A stretch of DNA of 64,000 bases from Leptodactylus fallax (taxonomy: Eukaryota > Chordata > Amphibia > Anura > Leptodactylidae), in the NCBI GenBank assembly GCA_947044405.1, contig CAMRHE010000021.1, positions 4,944,501-5,008,500 on the forward strand, in the 5' to 3' direction. Positions within the stretch are counted from its first letter, which is position 1; each line of letters opens with the position of its first letter. The notes beneath the pieces are model-generated. The model saw only the letters and a list, made by a program, of their open reading frames with translations, was not told the DNA's origin and ran no database searches. Position numbers and translations under genes: made by a program. Shown piece by piece: positions 22,870 to 33,407 of this stretch.

Positions 22870-23085
22870 TGTGTGTGTCCGACTTTGTTTCCGACCAAAA
22901 AAAGCGGCTCTCCAATTGGACACTTGCGGGTTGCTTTAAAAACCCATTGAAGTGAATGGGTTTTTAAACAAACCCCCCCCCCCCCCAACCGCTGAAAAAC
23001 TTTCCCTATCCTTTTTTCTGATATTTAGGTCGGATTCACAGAGGCGCTCGGGGCTCAAGTGTGAACCAACCCTAAGTAGAGAAAG
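22870..23085. repeat. GC-rich repeat fragment with poly(C) run
   Basis: It contains CCCATTGAAGTGAATGGG (a short dyad), a run of 14 Cs at 22973-22986, and ends GTGTGAACCAACCCTAAG, the style of the right end of the MITE at 61722-61948. No left partner is visible. Confidence 0.4.
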
Positions 23086-23089
23086 GAGG

Positions 23090-23640
23090 TTTTTGTCTCA
23101 TAAAATATATTACATCATTTTATATATTCGTCTGCATTGTTCATTTAGGCAAAGTTTGTTAGAACATAAGTGACCATTTGAGGCAAATGCCCACTCTGAA
23201 CCACTAATTTGGATTTTTTGTTTCTAAATACTATAGATGCAAAGTGCTGTTTGGTCTCTTAATATATCTTTATAGTGGTTGGAGCTTTGTTGTTTCTGAT
23301 TCACAGCTCCAAATTTTCTGCATTGACAAAGAGTTGAAAGGTATTATGGATGCCTGCTACTGACACTAGAGATACCTTAGGTTCTTTCTGTTTATACATT
23401 GAACTCAATGATAACCCCCCCCCCCCCATCGCAGTCACTGGGCGGCAGAATTTTCTCTTTTTATTCTGTAATTATGTCATGGATTTGACATTTTGTAATA
23501 GGAAAAAAAGAGCACTGACCACTATAAATATATATCAAGAAATAATCACAAGGAACGTTGCATCTAAAAATGACATGATTATAAAAGGTTATAATTATAA
23601 AATTCATTTTAAGGAATAGGTTCAGAATTGCTTAATCTTT
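23090..23640. other. No gene recognised
   Basis: AT-rich DNA with a run of 13 Cs at 23415-23427. The ORF crossing that run (23350-23619) has no domain and is probably accidental. Confidence 0.4.
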
Positions 23641-23647
23641 ACATTAA

Positions 23648-23880
23648 AGTGGTTGGCCAGGAATTTTTAGTTATAGCCTATCCATAGGATAGGCAATAAA
23701 CATATGATCGGTCGGGGACTGACAGCTGGTCCCTGCACTGATCAGCTGTTCGTTGGTATGGCTGATCCCTGTGCTTTACACAAGCAGTTGGCTCCATGCC
23801 CTGTATAGTGGCTTGGCACTTGGTCACCCCCTTTAGCATTGGTCATTGCATAAGGGGTTTTACAGTATGTAAATAAAACT
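23648..23880. repeat. TTAA-type MITE fragment
   Basis: Preceded by TTAA (23644-23647), it starts AGTGGTTGGCCAGGAATTTTT, then TAGCCTATCCATAGGATAGG (a dyad) and GATCGGTCGGGGAC. The right end cannot be identified before the next element begins. Confidence 0.5.
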
Positions 23881-23883
23881 TAA

Positions 23884-24195
23884 AGGGGTTTACTGACTAA
23901 TATCACTTATTCCCTATTAAAATAGGACCCCCAGCCATAAAGAAACATGGTTCCACAAGTGCCTGTGTAAATAGTACAGTGGAGTAAATGCTCAGTCACC
24001 TCTCCAGTATGGGATTGCCAGAGATCAAAACTGTGATAGAAGTGAATGGAGAAGTGGCTGAGCATGCACACCAGCACTCTGTTCACAGACCCCCATTCTC
24101 TTGATGGCTAAAGTTCCCAGCAGTTCCCCCAGCGATCATGCATTAGTGCCTTATCCTGTGGATACAGAATACATGTCTTTAGTGGGAAAAACCCT
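23884..24195. repeat. TTAA-type MITE
   Basis: TTAA at 23880-23883, left end AGGGGTTTACTGACTAA. The right side GTCTTTAGTGGGAAAAACCC is the approximate inverse; the right TTAA has decayed to TTCAA. Non-coding. Confidence 0.5.
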
Positions 24196-24304
24196 TCAAC
24201 CACCATATATTGCAAATATTTGTGACTCTGCATGAAATCTGTAAATGGAAGTATTCATGGTCTATGTTTTGAGGCATATGGACGGGTGTCTGGATGAAAT
24301 AATT

Positions 24305-24700
24305 TTGTTAAAGGGAGTCTATCATTCGCAAAAACACTTTTAAGCAAATGCCACGTTGTAATGGCCTTTAAAAAGGCCATTCTTCTCCTACCTTTCCTTG
24401 TTTTCTTCTCCCAGCCGATTCCAAGATAATTTGTTTCTTCATGTATGTAAATGACCACCACGGAGCATCTGGGGCGTACCTTCTCTTCTGCGAGTACCCA
24501 TCACGTCATCACTTCTCACCGCCCCTTCGGCCGTTGCGGTGACTCCCCTCTTGGTCTTCTATCTTCTAAGCTCTCACTGGCAGTGAATTCTCGCCGCTGC
24601 ACATGGGCAAAAAAAATATTGGTAGTTAGCATGGTAGATAGGCTCTTACCATGATTACAGGATTTCCTTTGGACCCTCCTGTCGCACTCCGTAAATATAC
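24305..24700. repeat. Repeat with AAAGGGAGTCTATCA end
   Basis: It opens with TAAAGGGAGTCTATCATTCG, has an inner dyad TAATGGCCTTTAAAAAGGCCATT (24359-24381 region) and a GC-rich right half. A matching right terminus is not visible. The ORFs in it look accidental. Confidence 0.4.
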
Positions 24701-26090
24701 ACAAAGGTCAACTGGTTTCCTAGTGTATGTCTGAGACAGGAGATAGGGAAACATGAGTAAAGAGACTATCTGTACAGATCTTTGGGATATGTTAGCACTT
24801 TATAAAAACAGAAATAAACTTACTATATAAATAGCAAGGCAAACGAATGGATATTAGGTGCATACAGCTATAACATAAATAAAAAGACATTATGAGAATT
24901 GTAAAACTCATGTAATATTTTATCATTTCTAATAAGTGCCTATACATCACATGAATGATTCATAAACTCTTACATACATTATATGTAGTGCTTAAAGCTG
25001 TGTGGTCACATATTAAAATTATATAGTCTCTCTTAAGAATACTTGACTTGAAGATTTGCACAATTTCCTATTGTGTTACCCTATGATGTCATAATATATT
25101 GCTGTTGTTTCTCCCAGCCACACATGCAAATGAAATGTTTAATGTCCTCTCAGCTGCTCTCAGATCTCAGATGTTCTTTCTGCCCTGGGGCATTTACAAG
25201 CCATTGAAGTGTTTATTTATTTGCACATTAGAAATCTAGCGATACTCTAATGCTCATTATGCCATTAGCACTTTCTATTTTCTTTCAGCGCTGGTTTTCT
25301 TTTCAACTAAATCAAAGTACGGCAGCTGGTAAAATTATGTTCCTTGGAAATTCCTGTCAGGTGGGGAGAACTGTATTGCCCTTCTGCCTTACATCTTGAA
25401 ATTTAAACTTGAAAGTTTAGCCTTCTGCTTTGCAAAAGAGCAGATTTTACAGTTTGCGGTGACACAGGATTGTGCTAAAACAAATGGTCCATGGGTAGGG
25501 AATGGCTTCATTGTGGAGAAGGTGTACAGTGGAGTGCAGCCGAATACCAGGAGATGGTGCTGCAATAGGAAGAAAGATAGAATTGACCCAAATATTTTAT
25601 TCATTTTTGTGTCCATAGCTATGTTTTTGTATATATGTATTTTCCCAGATAAAAAGTGCAGCTTTAAACGTATCACCGGTATATATTTTTTTAACCAGGT
25701 TTTTGTATCAAGCAGGTTTTTAAGATTTTTTGATGATTTTATTTTTAATTTTCCATGTCACTATATTTTTAAGTATTATATCCTGCAATTTTGACTTTAG
25801 CCACTAAAATTTATAAGCTGCCAATTCTGCAGGAATTTTCGTTGCAGCAGACACCTCATATACATCATAAACAAGTCAGATAGTATCAAAATAGAAGACC
25901 ACACCTCTACAGATAATATCCATAGTGATCCATTATTGAATCCACTAGGACAGTTAATCTACTCTCCCTCATTGTACGGAGCATGCCTAAAAAACTCTAT
26001 CCTTCACCTCAATGAGTACATTTAGTACAATGAGTACAATACATTTCACCATCTGGTTAGAAATATTGACAACACATTTGTGCTAAGAAC
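24701..26090. other. Mostly unique DNA; possible conserved non-coding block
   Basis: No gene is recognised. About 25120-25480 is free of simple repeats and includes an octamer-like ATGCAAAT at about 25125. It reads like single-copy, possibly regulatory DNA, but this is impression only. The 25396-25794 ORF has no domain I know. Confidence 0.35.
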
Positions 26091-26094
26091 GTGG

Positions 26095-26285
26095 CCTATT
26101 TTGGCCTTTAGGACACTTCACTTTTTTTGCAGTTTTCATCCCCATCACCCAAGAGTCATTGCTTTTTTATTTTTCCATGTAGCCAAATGACAGCTTGTTT
26201 ATTTGCAAAACAAGTTGTATTTTTAATGGAACTATTTTGGGGTACATACAATACATAGAAAAAATATATTGGAAACTTAATGTTC
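26095..26285. repeat. Fragment of a dispersed repeat
   Basis: It contains TGGCCTTTAGGACACTTCAC, TTTTTATTTTTCCATGTAG and TTTTGGGGTACATACAAT, an arrangement usual in the interior of large TTAA-type repeats of frogs (recollection, not searched). No termini are visible. Confidence 0.4.
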
Positions 26286-26287
26286 CC

Positions 26288-27035
26288 CTATTAGGAAAAA
26301 AATTACAAGGAAACTGCTAAAGGAATATGGAAATAAGTTCTCCTTGATGGAAAAAGGAAACTCACCTTTTGGACAGTAGCTCTTTATAGATCCATGCCTG
26401 GTTTTCAATGAAACCTAGAGATATTGTCTGTGATTAATGCCAATTCAGAACATCTCTTCTAAACTCACCCTGCAGACAGCTGTTTTAGGGTTATTGTCTC
26501 TCATCGGTGCAAAGCGTGGTACTGATTTGGCTATGTGAGAGGTCATAGGTCAGGAGGGGTGCTATGTCTCTTTAGGGAGGCTGCCTTTGCAGGCCACCTT
26601 TTATAGAGTCTAACAGAACATGTAATTGCACTAGGAAGTCTGGGAAAAGAAATATGCAAATAACTTAAAGAAAAAACAAATCACACTCTAGTGCCACCTA
26701 TTGGAAGGTAGCTCCCTATAGATCAAGGCCTGGTTTTCTATGAAACCTAGAGATATTTTCTGGGATTAAAGCCAAACCAGAACATCTGTTTCAAAAGGAA
26801 GAGAAACCACAAAAAGCTGTTTTGGGGTTATTGCCCCAAAGTGCAAATCAGTGAGAGGTCAAAATTGGTACTGTCTCTTTTGCAGGCTACATTGCGTTGT
26901 GCAGATCATGAATTCTCTACTAGGAATTTTAAAAAGGTAAACTCACTGTAGGTAAACTCGCCTTTTGGAAGGTGGCCTTTTCCCATCAAGGAGAACTTAT
27001 TTGCATATTCCTTTCCCAGAATTCCTAATAGAGTA
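26288..27035. repeat. Compound repeat: inverted ends plus internal direct repeat
   Basis: The outer parts are inverted copies: ATAAGTTCTCCTTGATGG near 26331 is mirrored by CCATCAAGGAGAACTTAT near 26983, with further similarity outward. Between them lie two direct copies of about 170 bp (about 26378-26560 and 26706-26875), each with GAAACCTAGAGATATT, CAGAACATCT, AGCTGTTTT(A/G)GGGTTATTG and GTGAGAGGTC. Non-coding; superfamily unknown. Confidence 0.65.
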
Positions 27036-27294
27036 AGTAAATTGCATCAACCTCAGGAATGCAAACCCATTCTGACCGACATTTAAGATTTGTGCAGGAA
27101 TTGCAGTCATGCCATGGCTTGGTGCCCACCATTTATTTCTGCAGCAAGACTGTCACATATAAGATGCAGTTACAGGTGCATCTCAATAAATTAGAATATC
27201 TTTGAAACATTCATTCATTTCAGTAATACAATTCATAATCAGCGTCTTCCATGATTGTGTGTCCTACTGAACCAGACTGAGGGACCATTTAAAG

Positions 27295-28821
27295 CACAGG
27301 TGTCAAACACAAGGCCCGCGGGCCGTATCCGGCCCGCTGCCTTCTGTTATCCGGCCCGGCACTTATCTGGCCCGCAGGGCCGCGGCATTTTTTATTGTCT
27401 ATGTACATTATGCAATGTAAACCAGCCCAGGACAGGCCGCTTAAAAAAAAAAAAAACAAAGCTACGCGATACCTGTCCTGGGCTGGTTTACAAGACCTCT
27501 GCATGTCAGCGCAGGCGGCGATACAATGACGTCATCGCGCCTCCTACGCTGACATGCAGACAAGAAGAGGAGGCGGCGGCTGCATCAAGGCATCGGAGGT
27601 AGGTGAAATAAGTTTTTTTTATATATATAAATAGGCCGTTGCCTGCTGGAGTATCCCCGGCACGTAACGGCCTATTTACTTATCGATCCCCGCTGCTGGT
27701 CGTAGCCGCCCCCGCTTCCCCTTCTGCTATGGAACGCAGAAGCGGCTGTGTGCAGGAGCGGAGATGGTAAGTGAGGCCGCGGCCGGCGAACCCCATCAAA
27801 TACTACTATTATTATACTCCGGGGTCTTTACAGACCCCGGAGTATAATAATCGGCGATCCGATGCTGCTCCCAGCCGGCTTCGGCCTTCTTTGGTGACGT
27901 CCCAGGCGTCACGTGAGCCAGGCCGACGTCATTATGTCGCGATGCCGGTCTGTGCGACATTGAAGAAGGCCGAACGCAGGGAGCGCATCGGGGCCCAGGT
28001 AAGTAACACTGGTTTTTATGTTTGTCACCACCTGGGTCTCCGATTATTATACTCTGGGGTCTGAAAAGACCCCAGAGTATAATAATAGTTCATGGGTGGG
28101 GGGGTCACTATGGGGCATAATACCATGTGCAGGGGCCACTATGGACTATAATACCGTTTGCAGGGGCCACTATGGGGCATAATACCAATGCAGGGCCCAC
28201 TAAGGAGCATAATACCGATTGCAGGGGCCACTATGGAGCATAATAAAGTGTGCAGGGGCCACTATGGAGCATAATAACGTGTGCAGTGGCCACTATGGAA
28301 CATAATACCGTGTGCAGGGGCAACTATGGAGCATAATACCGTGTGCAGGGGCAACTATGGAGCATAATACCGTGTGCAGGGGCAACTATGGAGCATAATA
28401 CCGTGTGCAGGGGCCGCTGTGGGGCGTAATACCGTGTGCAGAGGCAACTATAGAGCATAATACCGTGTGCAGGGGCCGCTGTGGGGCGTAATACCGTGTG
28501 CAGAGGCAACTATAGAGCATAATACCGTTTGCAGGGGTAAACAGTATTTGTATAGTACTTAATTTTTGATATATTCAGAAAAGGATGAGGATAGTATGTA
28601 ACATGCCAATGTCTTAGGTTTTAACAATACATTATGTTCTTTCTGGTTGACCTCAAAGGGCTGATTGTAACAGTAGTAATGTACAAATGTAACTACTGCT
28701 TAATAGCTCGCTTATCTGTTAAGGAGAAGTTACTTTTATACATGTGTAAAATAATCTTGGCCCTTCAAGGTACTCCGTGAGGCTGAAGTGGCCCCCGGAG
28801 AAAATGAGTTTGACACCCCTG
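27295..28821. mobile_element. hAT element with perfect 8-bp TSD and internal minisatellite
   Basis: The right end reads GTTTGACACCCCTG and the left end CACAGGTGTCAAAC, inverse except at two positions. The octamer ATTTAAAG lies immediately outside on both sides (27287-27294, 28822-28829). This proves insertion by an hAT-type transposase into the mariner element. The 1.5-kb interior has no transposase. It is GC-rich at the left (CCCGCGGGCC), contains two dyads around CTCCGGGGTCTTTACAGACC (about 27817-27846) and CTGGGGTCTGAAAAGACCCC (about 28054-28074), and a minisatellite at 28090-28540. The ORFs here are composition artefacts. Confidence 0.92.
28090..28540. repeat. Minisatellite, unit about 31-33 bp
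   Basis: About fourteen imperfect tandem units: GGGGCCACTATGG(A/G)GC then ATAATACCGTGTGCA. Some units are near-identical neighbours (28310-28410), others have CAACTATAGAGC variants arranged as a higher-order pair (28415-28530). The same motif appears in the hAT at 2652-3494 and in the array at 35860-36410. Confidence 0.9.
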
Positions 28822-29075
28822 ATTTAAAGGCTTAGGAAACCTTGGCAGGTGACACATTGAATTTACAATACTGAACTTTTTTACAATATTCTAATTTTCT
28901 TAGATTTGGGTTTTCATTACCTGTAATCCATAATCAACATTTACAGAAATAAAACACTTGAAATAGAACACTCTGTGTGTAAAGAATCTAGAAAATATAG
29001 GAGGTCACTTTTTTAATTTAATTGCTGAAAGAAATAATCATTAAAGATATTCTAATTTATTGAGATGCACCTGTA

Positions 29076-31126
29076 GCTTTACCTTCAGCTCATGTCTATG
29101 GATATGCAGAATGTACAAAGTTGCTGTCTATTCTTCTCATGAGCATGTGATGAATGTGCCTGTCTTTGAAACTGTACACAACCCACAATGTCTGGCCATT
29201 TAATGAATTACTATTAAGATATTGTTAAGATGTAAAGTCAGGTCATAAAAGAGTTTGGTTTTTAATAGCTGGTACATTATAACTGATTCACCTTGAATTT
29301 CTTCTGAAGAAATGCTTTTACATCATTGCTTATCATTGTCTGTCAATATGATTCTAGTATTTAAGTGAGTGCTGTCATATGCACATTTTGTTTTGCAGAT
29401 AATGCTCCCTCACTTGCATGCATTAGATGTTATAATATGTAACCTATACCTTTCATCTGTTTGACACCGAATATTTTATTTCTTTAACTGTTATTGGAAT
29501 ATTTATGATCCATTTTGGTTTTAATGACAGTCTCTAAGTGGCATATTGTTTACTTAAACTATGGATTAATTTAACATTCAAGCATATTTGTATCTTGCTG
29601 GGACTGATATGAGTGTGCTGAGAACAGGATGCAAGTCCCTTGTTCCCTTGAGCAAGGTCTTCTCTACCTTTTATGTCTGCTAGAATACCTTATTACTGTC
29701 TCCATTTGTGTATTTTCTTACTGTTATGTTTATTATCCTGGCATTCAAAATTACATTTATTCTTTATTATTCTTAGGTTGTATCACCAATTTACAACATA
29801 ACAAGAACATGCTATCTTATATATTCATTGCTTTATACCTGTGGCTATTAGCTACGGTAAGTCTTTTAGAGGGGTGGTCCTCTCAGACAACATTGCAGTT
29901 ATACATATATGATAGCTCTAAATAATCTGTTACAGAAATCTAGTCTGGATAAAGGGGTGGTCTTTCCAAAGTGGATCCAAAGATCTTGTGGAGAGATTTT
30001 ACTGTATATAAATTTAGACTACAGCACCACAGTGTTGTTCATGAGTTGAGGGTGACGTTATTCTGCTCAATGACATGTGTATACTCAGGTCTGATGCTTA
30101 TTGTACAGTGATATCTTCTGCTGTAGGATAGTTGGGCTGCCACCATCTGCAGAATGGGATTTGCTGAGATGCTTTTATTGTAAATCGACAGTTTGCAAGT
30201 CCAAGAATAGTGCTTTAGCAATGACAAAAAATGACTTAAACTGCAATATTTTGAGCCAGAAATGCACCAAATCTGTTGCAAAATGTAACAGAACTCTGCC
30301 AAAAACACAATATTAAATGTAGGCTAATTTCAGAACAATAGCACACTATAGAGATTAAATGTTTCTGCATAATCCATTCAAGTCTATTTTGCAAAGCAGA
30401 CCCTAATCGGTAGATGCGGCTCAATACAGTAATGAAAATGCAGTCCGAATTATCAGAAGGTGCACCTTCTATTAAGAATGCATCTTAGTAAATTGACGAG
30501 GAATGATTAGTAATTTACTATGGATTTATCATGGCTGTCGGTATTTAATTGATCCATCTGGTGAAGAGAGAATGGATGGTATATATTTTATGTTAAGTGC
30601 AGACTTCCCAAATTATATGTATGTTTTTTGTCCTCTAGATTTATAAATATTTCATTATATATTTCCTTTAAACCTCCCACAAAAATTGTAATTACACTTT
30701 AATTGAACTGGTTATAAACGTCAGCAAAGCTGTAAATTACATCTTGTATTTTCAGTTAAATATTCAGGTGGATTCAATGTTTCTTTTCTTATTAATGTTT
30801 GGATGATTTTTTATGTAATCCCCATATATTCCATGCTGTAAATGTTGATTTCATTTAGAAATATTTTTGTGTACTTTTGTCTCATTCTAGCAATTAAATA
30901 TTGCCATTTTTAAGACATGAAAGTCATTTTAAGCTATTAGAAGTTGTCGAGAAGAACGATCCTCTGGAGAATGAATGGAATGGCAGGACTGGGGTCAGGA
31001 GAACTTTGTTCTGGAGATACGTGTGGGTCCTAGAAGTACAATTTACTCTGTCAGACATATATGGGATATCCTTTATATGTGCCATGCATGTCTGGGATAG
31101 GAATAGCCCTTCTAACTTTACAGATT
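29076..31126. other. Mostly unique AT-rich DNA
   Basis: I see no gene and no recognisable repeat ends in these 2 kb. The short ORFs lack domains. Confidence 0.4.
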
Positions 31127-31128
31127 AA

Positions 31129-31201
31129 GGCTAAGGTCCCTACAGCGCTTTTCAAAATTTTCCTCTGCTGACTTTCTGCTTCACGTGGGGCTTCAGCCTA
31201 T
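31129..31201. repeat. Short MITE, CATGGGGCC family
   Basis: GGCTAAGGTCCCTACAGCG at the left and CACGTGGGGCTTCAGCCTA at the right form inverted ends. Only about 70 bp remain, so this is an internally deleted copy. Confidence 0.55.
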
Positions 31202-32203
31202 AGGGGTTTTCTAGTTTCAGTCCAATATTAAGAGACAAATGTTATTGTTTGTGTAATGAAAATGTAACGTCTCTGCCTGTTCGGGTCTCTGCGCCACCCT
31301 CTGCTCGCACGCTGCGGCAAAGGAGGCGTGTTCAGTTTGATTCCTTGCGTAGGTTTCTTGTTGTTCAGTCTGAACACTGTCCTAATACCTCCTGTCTGTA
31401 ATTGAATTTCAGCCACACCCGTCTCTTGCATCTTTGTTTCTCTCTGCTCCTCTAGTTAATCTCAGCCTTGCCTGTGTGATTGACAGTCTATCTACCAATC
31501 CAGTCTGGGGCAGGTCCTGTCTTTCTATAAACAGATTGTTAGCCCTCACATGGTCGCTGGTTATTGCTTCTGCGTACCTGCCTTTACTCCGTGCTGTTTT
31601 GTTACCTGTATTCCTATTTCTGATCTCTGGCTTTGTCTGTGACTATTCTTTTGGATTGTGATTTTGTACTGCATTGCTCGACTGTTACCGACCCCTTGGC
31701 TAGCTGACCTCCCTTTGTCCGTTGTTTGTCCTGTCTGTGTTCTTTGTTGTCACCTATATTAGGTAGGGCCTGTCGACCAGTTTCTGCTGTCGCCTAGGAC
31801 AGATAGGCAAGTTAGCCAGGGACAGTGGGGGGTTCAGCTTAGGGCTCACTGTCTTGTTGTGCCCCTCCCCCCAGGTTTCTGCAGCGGCACTGGGGAATTG
31901 CTCAACTGGCAATTCCCTTACAGAAAAGTTATATATAAAATATACTTTCTGTATCAATTCCTCACAGTTTTCTAGATCTCTTCTTGTCATCATTCATTCT
32001 GCATATGTCTAGTGGATAAAAATCATCAGTCCGTGGTCATATGGTGTACAGTCCATGGTCATGTCCTCATGGACCATGCAGAATGAATGACAGTAAGCAG
32101 TGAAGAAATTAATATAGAAAGTATAATGGAAAATTGTATAACTTTGCATTATACAAACAATAACAATTGTCTCTTAATATTTGTCTGAAACTGGACAACC
32201 CCT
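31202..32203. mobile_element. TTAA-type MITE split by a solo LTR
   Basis: The left arm AGGGGTTTTCTAGTTTCAG (31202-31262) and the right arm, ending CTGAAACTGGACAACCCCT followed by TTAA (32204-32207), are inverted copies. They match the intact relative at 33033-33403. The internal dyad around GTCCATGGTCATG and the GACAGTAAGCAG block are shared. The MITE sequence is interrupted at 31262/31923 by an LTR and continues afterwards with AGTTATATATAAAATATAC. Confidence 0.75.
31263..31922 (+). mobile_element. Solo LTR with 5-bp TSD
   Basis: The insert begins TGTAACGTCTC and ends AATTCCCTTACA, that is TG...CA with TGTAA/TTACA inverted tips. GAAAA lies on both sides (31258-31262, 31923-31927). This is the structure left when an LTR retrotransposon recombines between its two LTRs. 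At 660 bp it is of normal LTR size; no coding sequence or second LTR is present. Whether the parent was Ty3/Gypsy-like or retroviral cannot be told from the LTR. Orientation is not certain. Confidence 0.75.
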
Positions 32204-32207
32204 TTAA

Positions 32208-33030
32208 CTTTCTTTATACAATATGTTACTTGATGTCACCATTTTGTGCTTATATAGGTTAATAAAGGCATTGGTAATGTAGGATTCAGAGCCAGTTTAA
32301 TAGATGGATGAATCAGATCTGGGGGTAAATTTGATCTTTTGGGAACAATGTAAATTTTGCTCTTAAAATACCAGTAGAGGAATGCCATCAGTTCCCACTA
32401 CCTATGTATTGTACATAACCCCTCTTTACATATTTATGAAAATGTAACATATATGAGGAACATTTTCTAAAATCCTATCTTATTGCTGTTTATGAAAAAT
32501 TATGGTATAAAGTTATAAATACACAGGAGGAATGGGTTACATAAGGCAAACATAAAACTTAATAACAGGCATTGTACCATTTTACCTTGGATACTCCATT
32601 TTGTTATTTGCGAATAAGGCCCAGCAAATGAGGACAATATAAAATATGCTTGTGTTGTGCTCATGCATTACTAGACCAATCTTCTGTCATGTAGCACATG
32701 AATAATGGGACTAGCATTTTATGTCAGAATTTCTTAGTCTTCTCATAAATAAAACCAGTCAAAACCCACCCACCCCTGTCTCCGCCAAGAGGTCATCCAT
32801 TTTTTAACCTCTGCTTGCATTCAAAATTAAGATTGTGCTCAGAGTCAAGGTTAAAGGTACAGTATGCAGTATCCTCTTTCAGAAGGTGCATGTCAGTTCC
32901 CTTGCATGTAATGATAAATAATGTGGCATACTCAGAACTTAAGAAAAAAAGATTTGATATAAAAACACAACATTATTAGTATATTTAAGTATTATTTATA
33001 AAATAGAGAATATAGAATTAAGTAAAAGAT
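32208..33030. other. No gene recognised
   Basis: AT-rich DNA without repeat ends or domain-bearing ORFs. Confidence 0.4.
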
Positions 33031-33032
33031 AA

Positions 33033-33403
33033 AGGGGTTATCCAGTTTCAGCAAATATTTTTGGTTTTGCAATGAAAAGTTGTCCAATTTTCCAATATAT
33101 TTTCTGTATCAATTCTACAAAGTTTTCTAATTCTCTGCTTGCTGTTATTCATAATTTATTTCCAGTAAATCAGTCTATGGTCATGTGATATACAGACCAT
33201 AGTCATGTGATATACAGACCATGGTCATGTGATGGACACACAGGTACACTGCGTGTCACATGACCATGGATTATGCAGAAGGAATGACAGTAAGCAGAGC
33301 TTTAGAAAACCATGAGGAATTTATACAGAAAGTATATTGGAAAATTGTATGACTTTTCATTATACAAACAATAAAATATATTTGCTGAAGCTGGACACCT
33401 ACT
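33033..33403. mobile_element. TTAA-type MITE, intact relative of 31202-32203
   Basis: Left end AGGGGTTATCCAGTTTCAGC; right end GCTGAAGCTGGACACCTACT followed by TTAA (33404-33407). The left TTAA appears as ATAA. It is palindromic over most of its length, with TTTCTGTATCAATTC / GAATTTATACAGAAA arms and a small direct repeat of ATGTGATATACAGACCAT near 33182-33220. Confidence 0.75.
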
Positions 33404-33407
33404 TTAA

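Larger units (their letters stand above)
27173..29073. mobile_element. Small mariner/Tc1-type element, split by an hAT
   Basis: The ends are CAGGTGCATCTCAATAAATT and its exact inverse near 29050-29073, extending inward to TAGAATAT, with TA on both sides (27171-27172, 29074-29075). Without the hAT insert it is only about 370 bp and has no transposase, so it is a non-autonomous Tc1/mariner element. Confidence 0.85.

Noticed and set aside
25396..25794. 132-codon plus-strand ORF
   Set aside because: No known domain, an overlapping antisense ORF of similar length, and AT-rich low-complexity C-terminal half; probably accidental.
27255..27602. 115-codon plus-strand ORF
   Set aside because: It starts in the mariner MITE and crosses the left end of the hAT insert, so it is a chance frame across an insertion junction.
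28324..28509. 61-codon repetitive ORF on the minus strand
   Set aside because: It is a translation of the 31-33 bp minisatellite. The repeating peptide only reflects the unit.
28090..28540. Tandem array considered as CRISPR-like
   Set aside because: The units are contiguous and diverged without unique spacers, inside an hAT element of a vertebrate genome.
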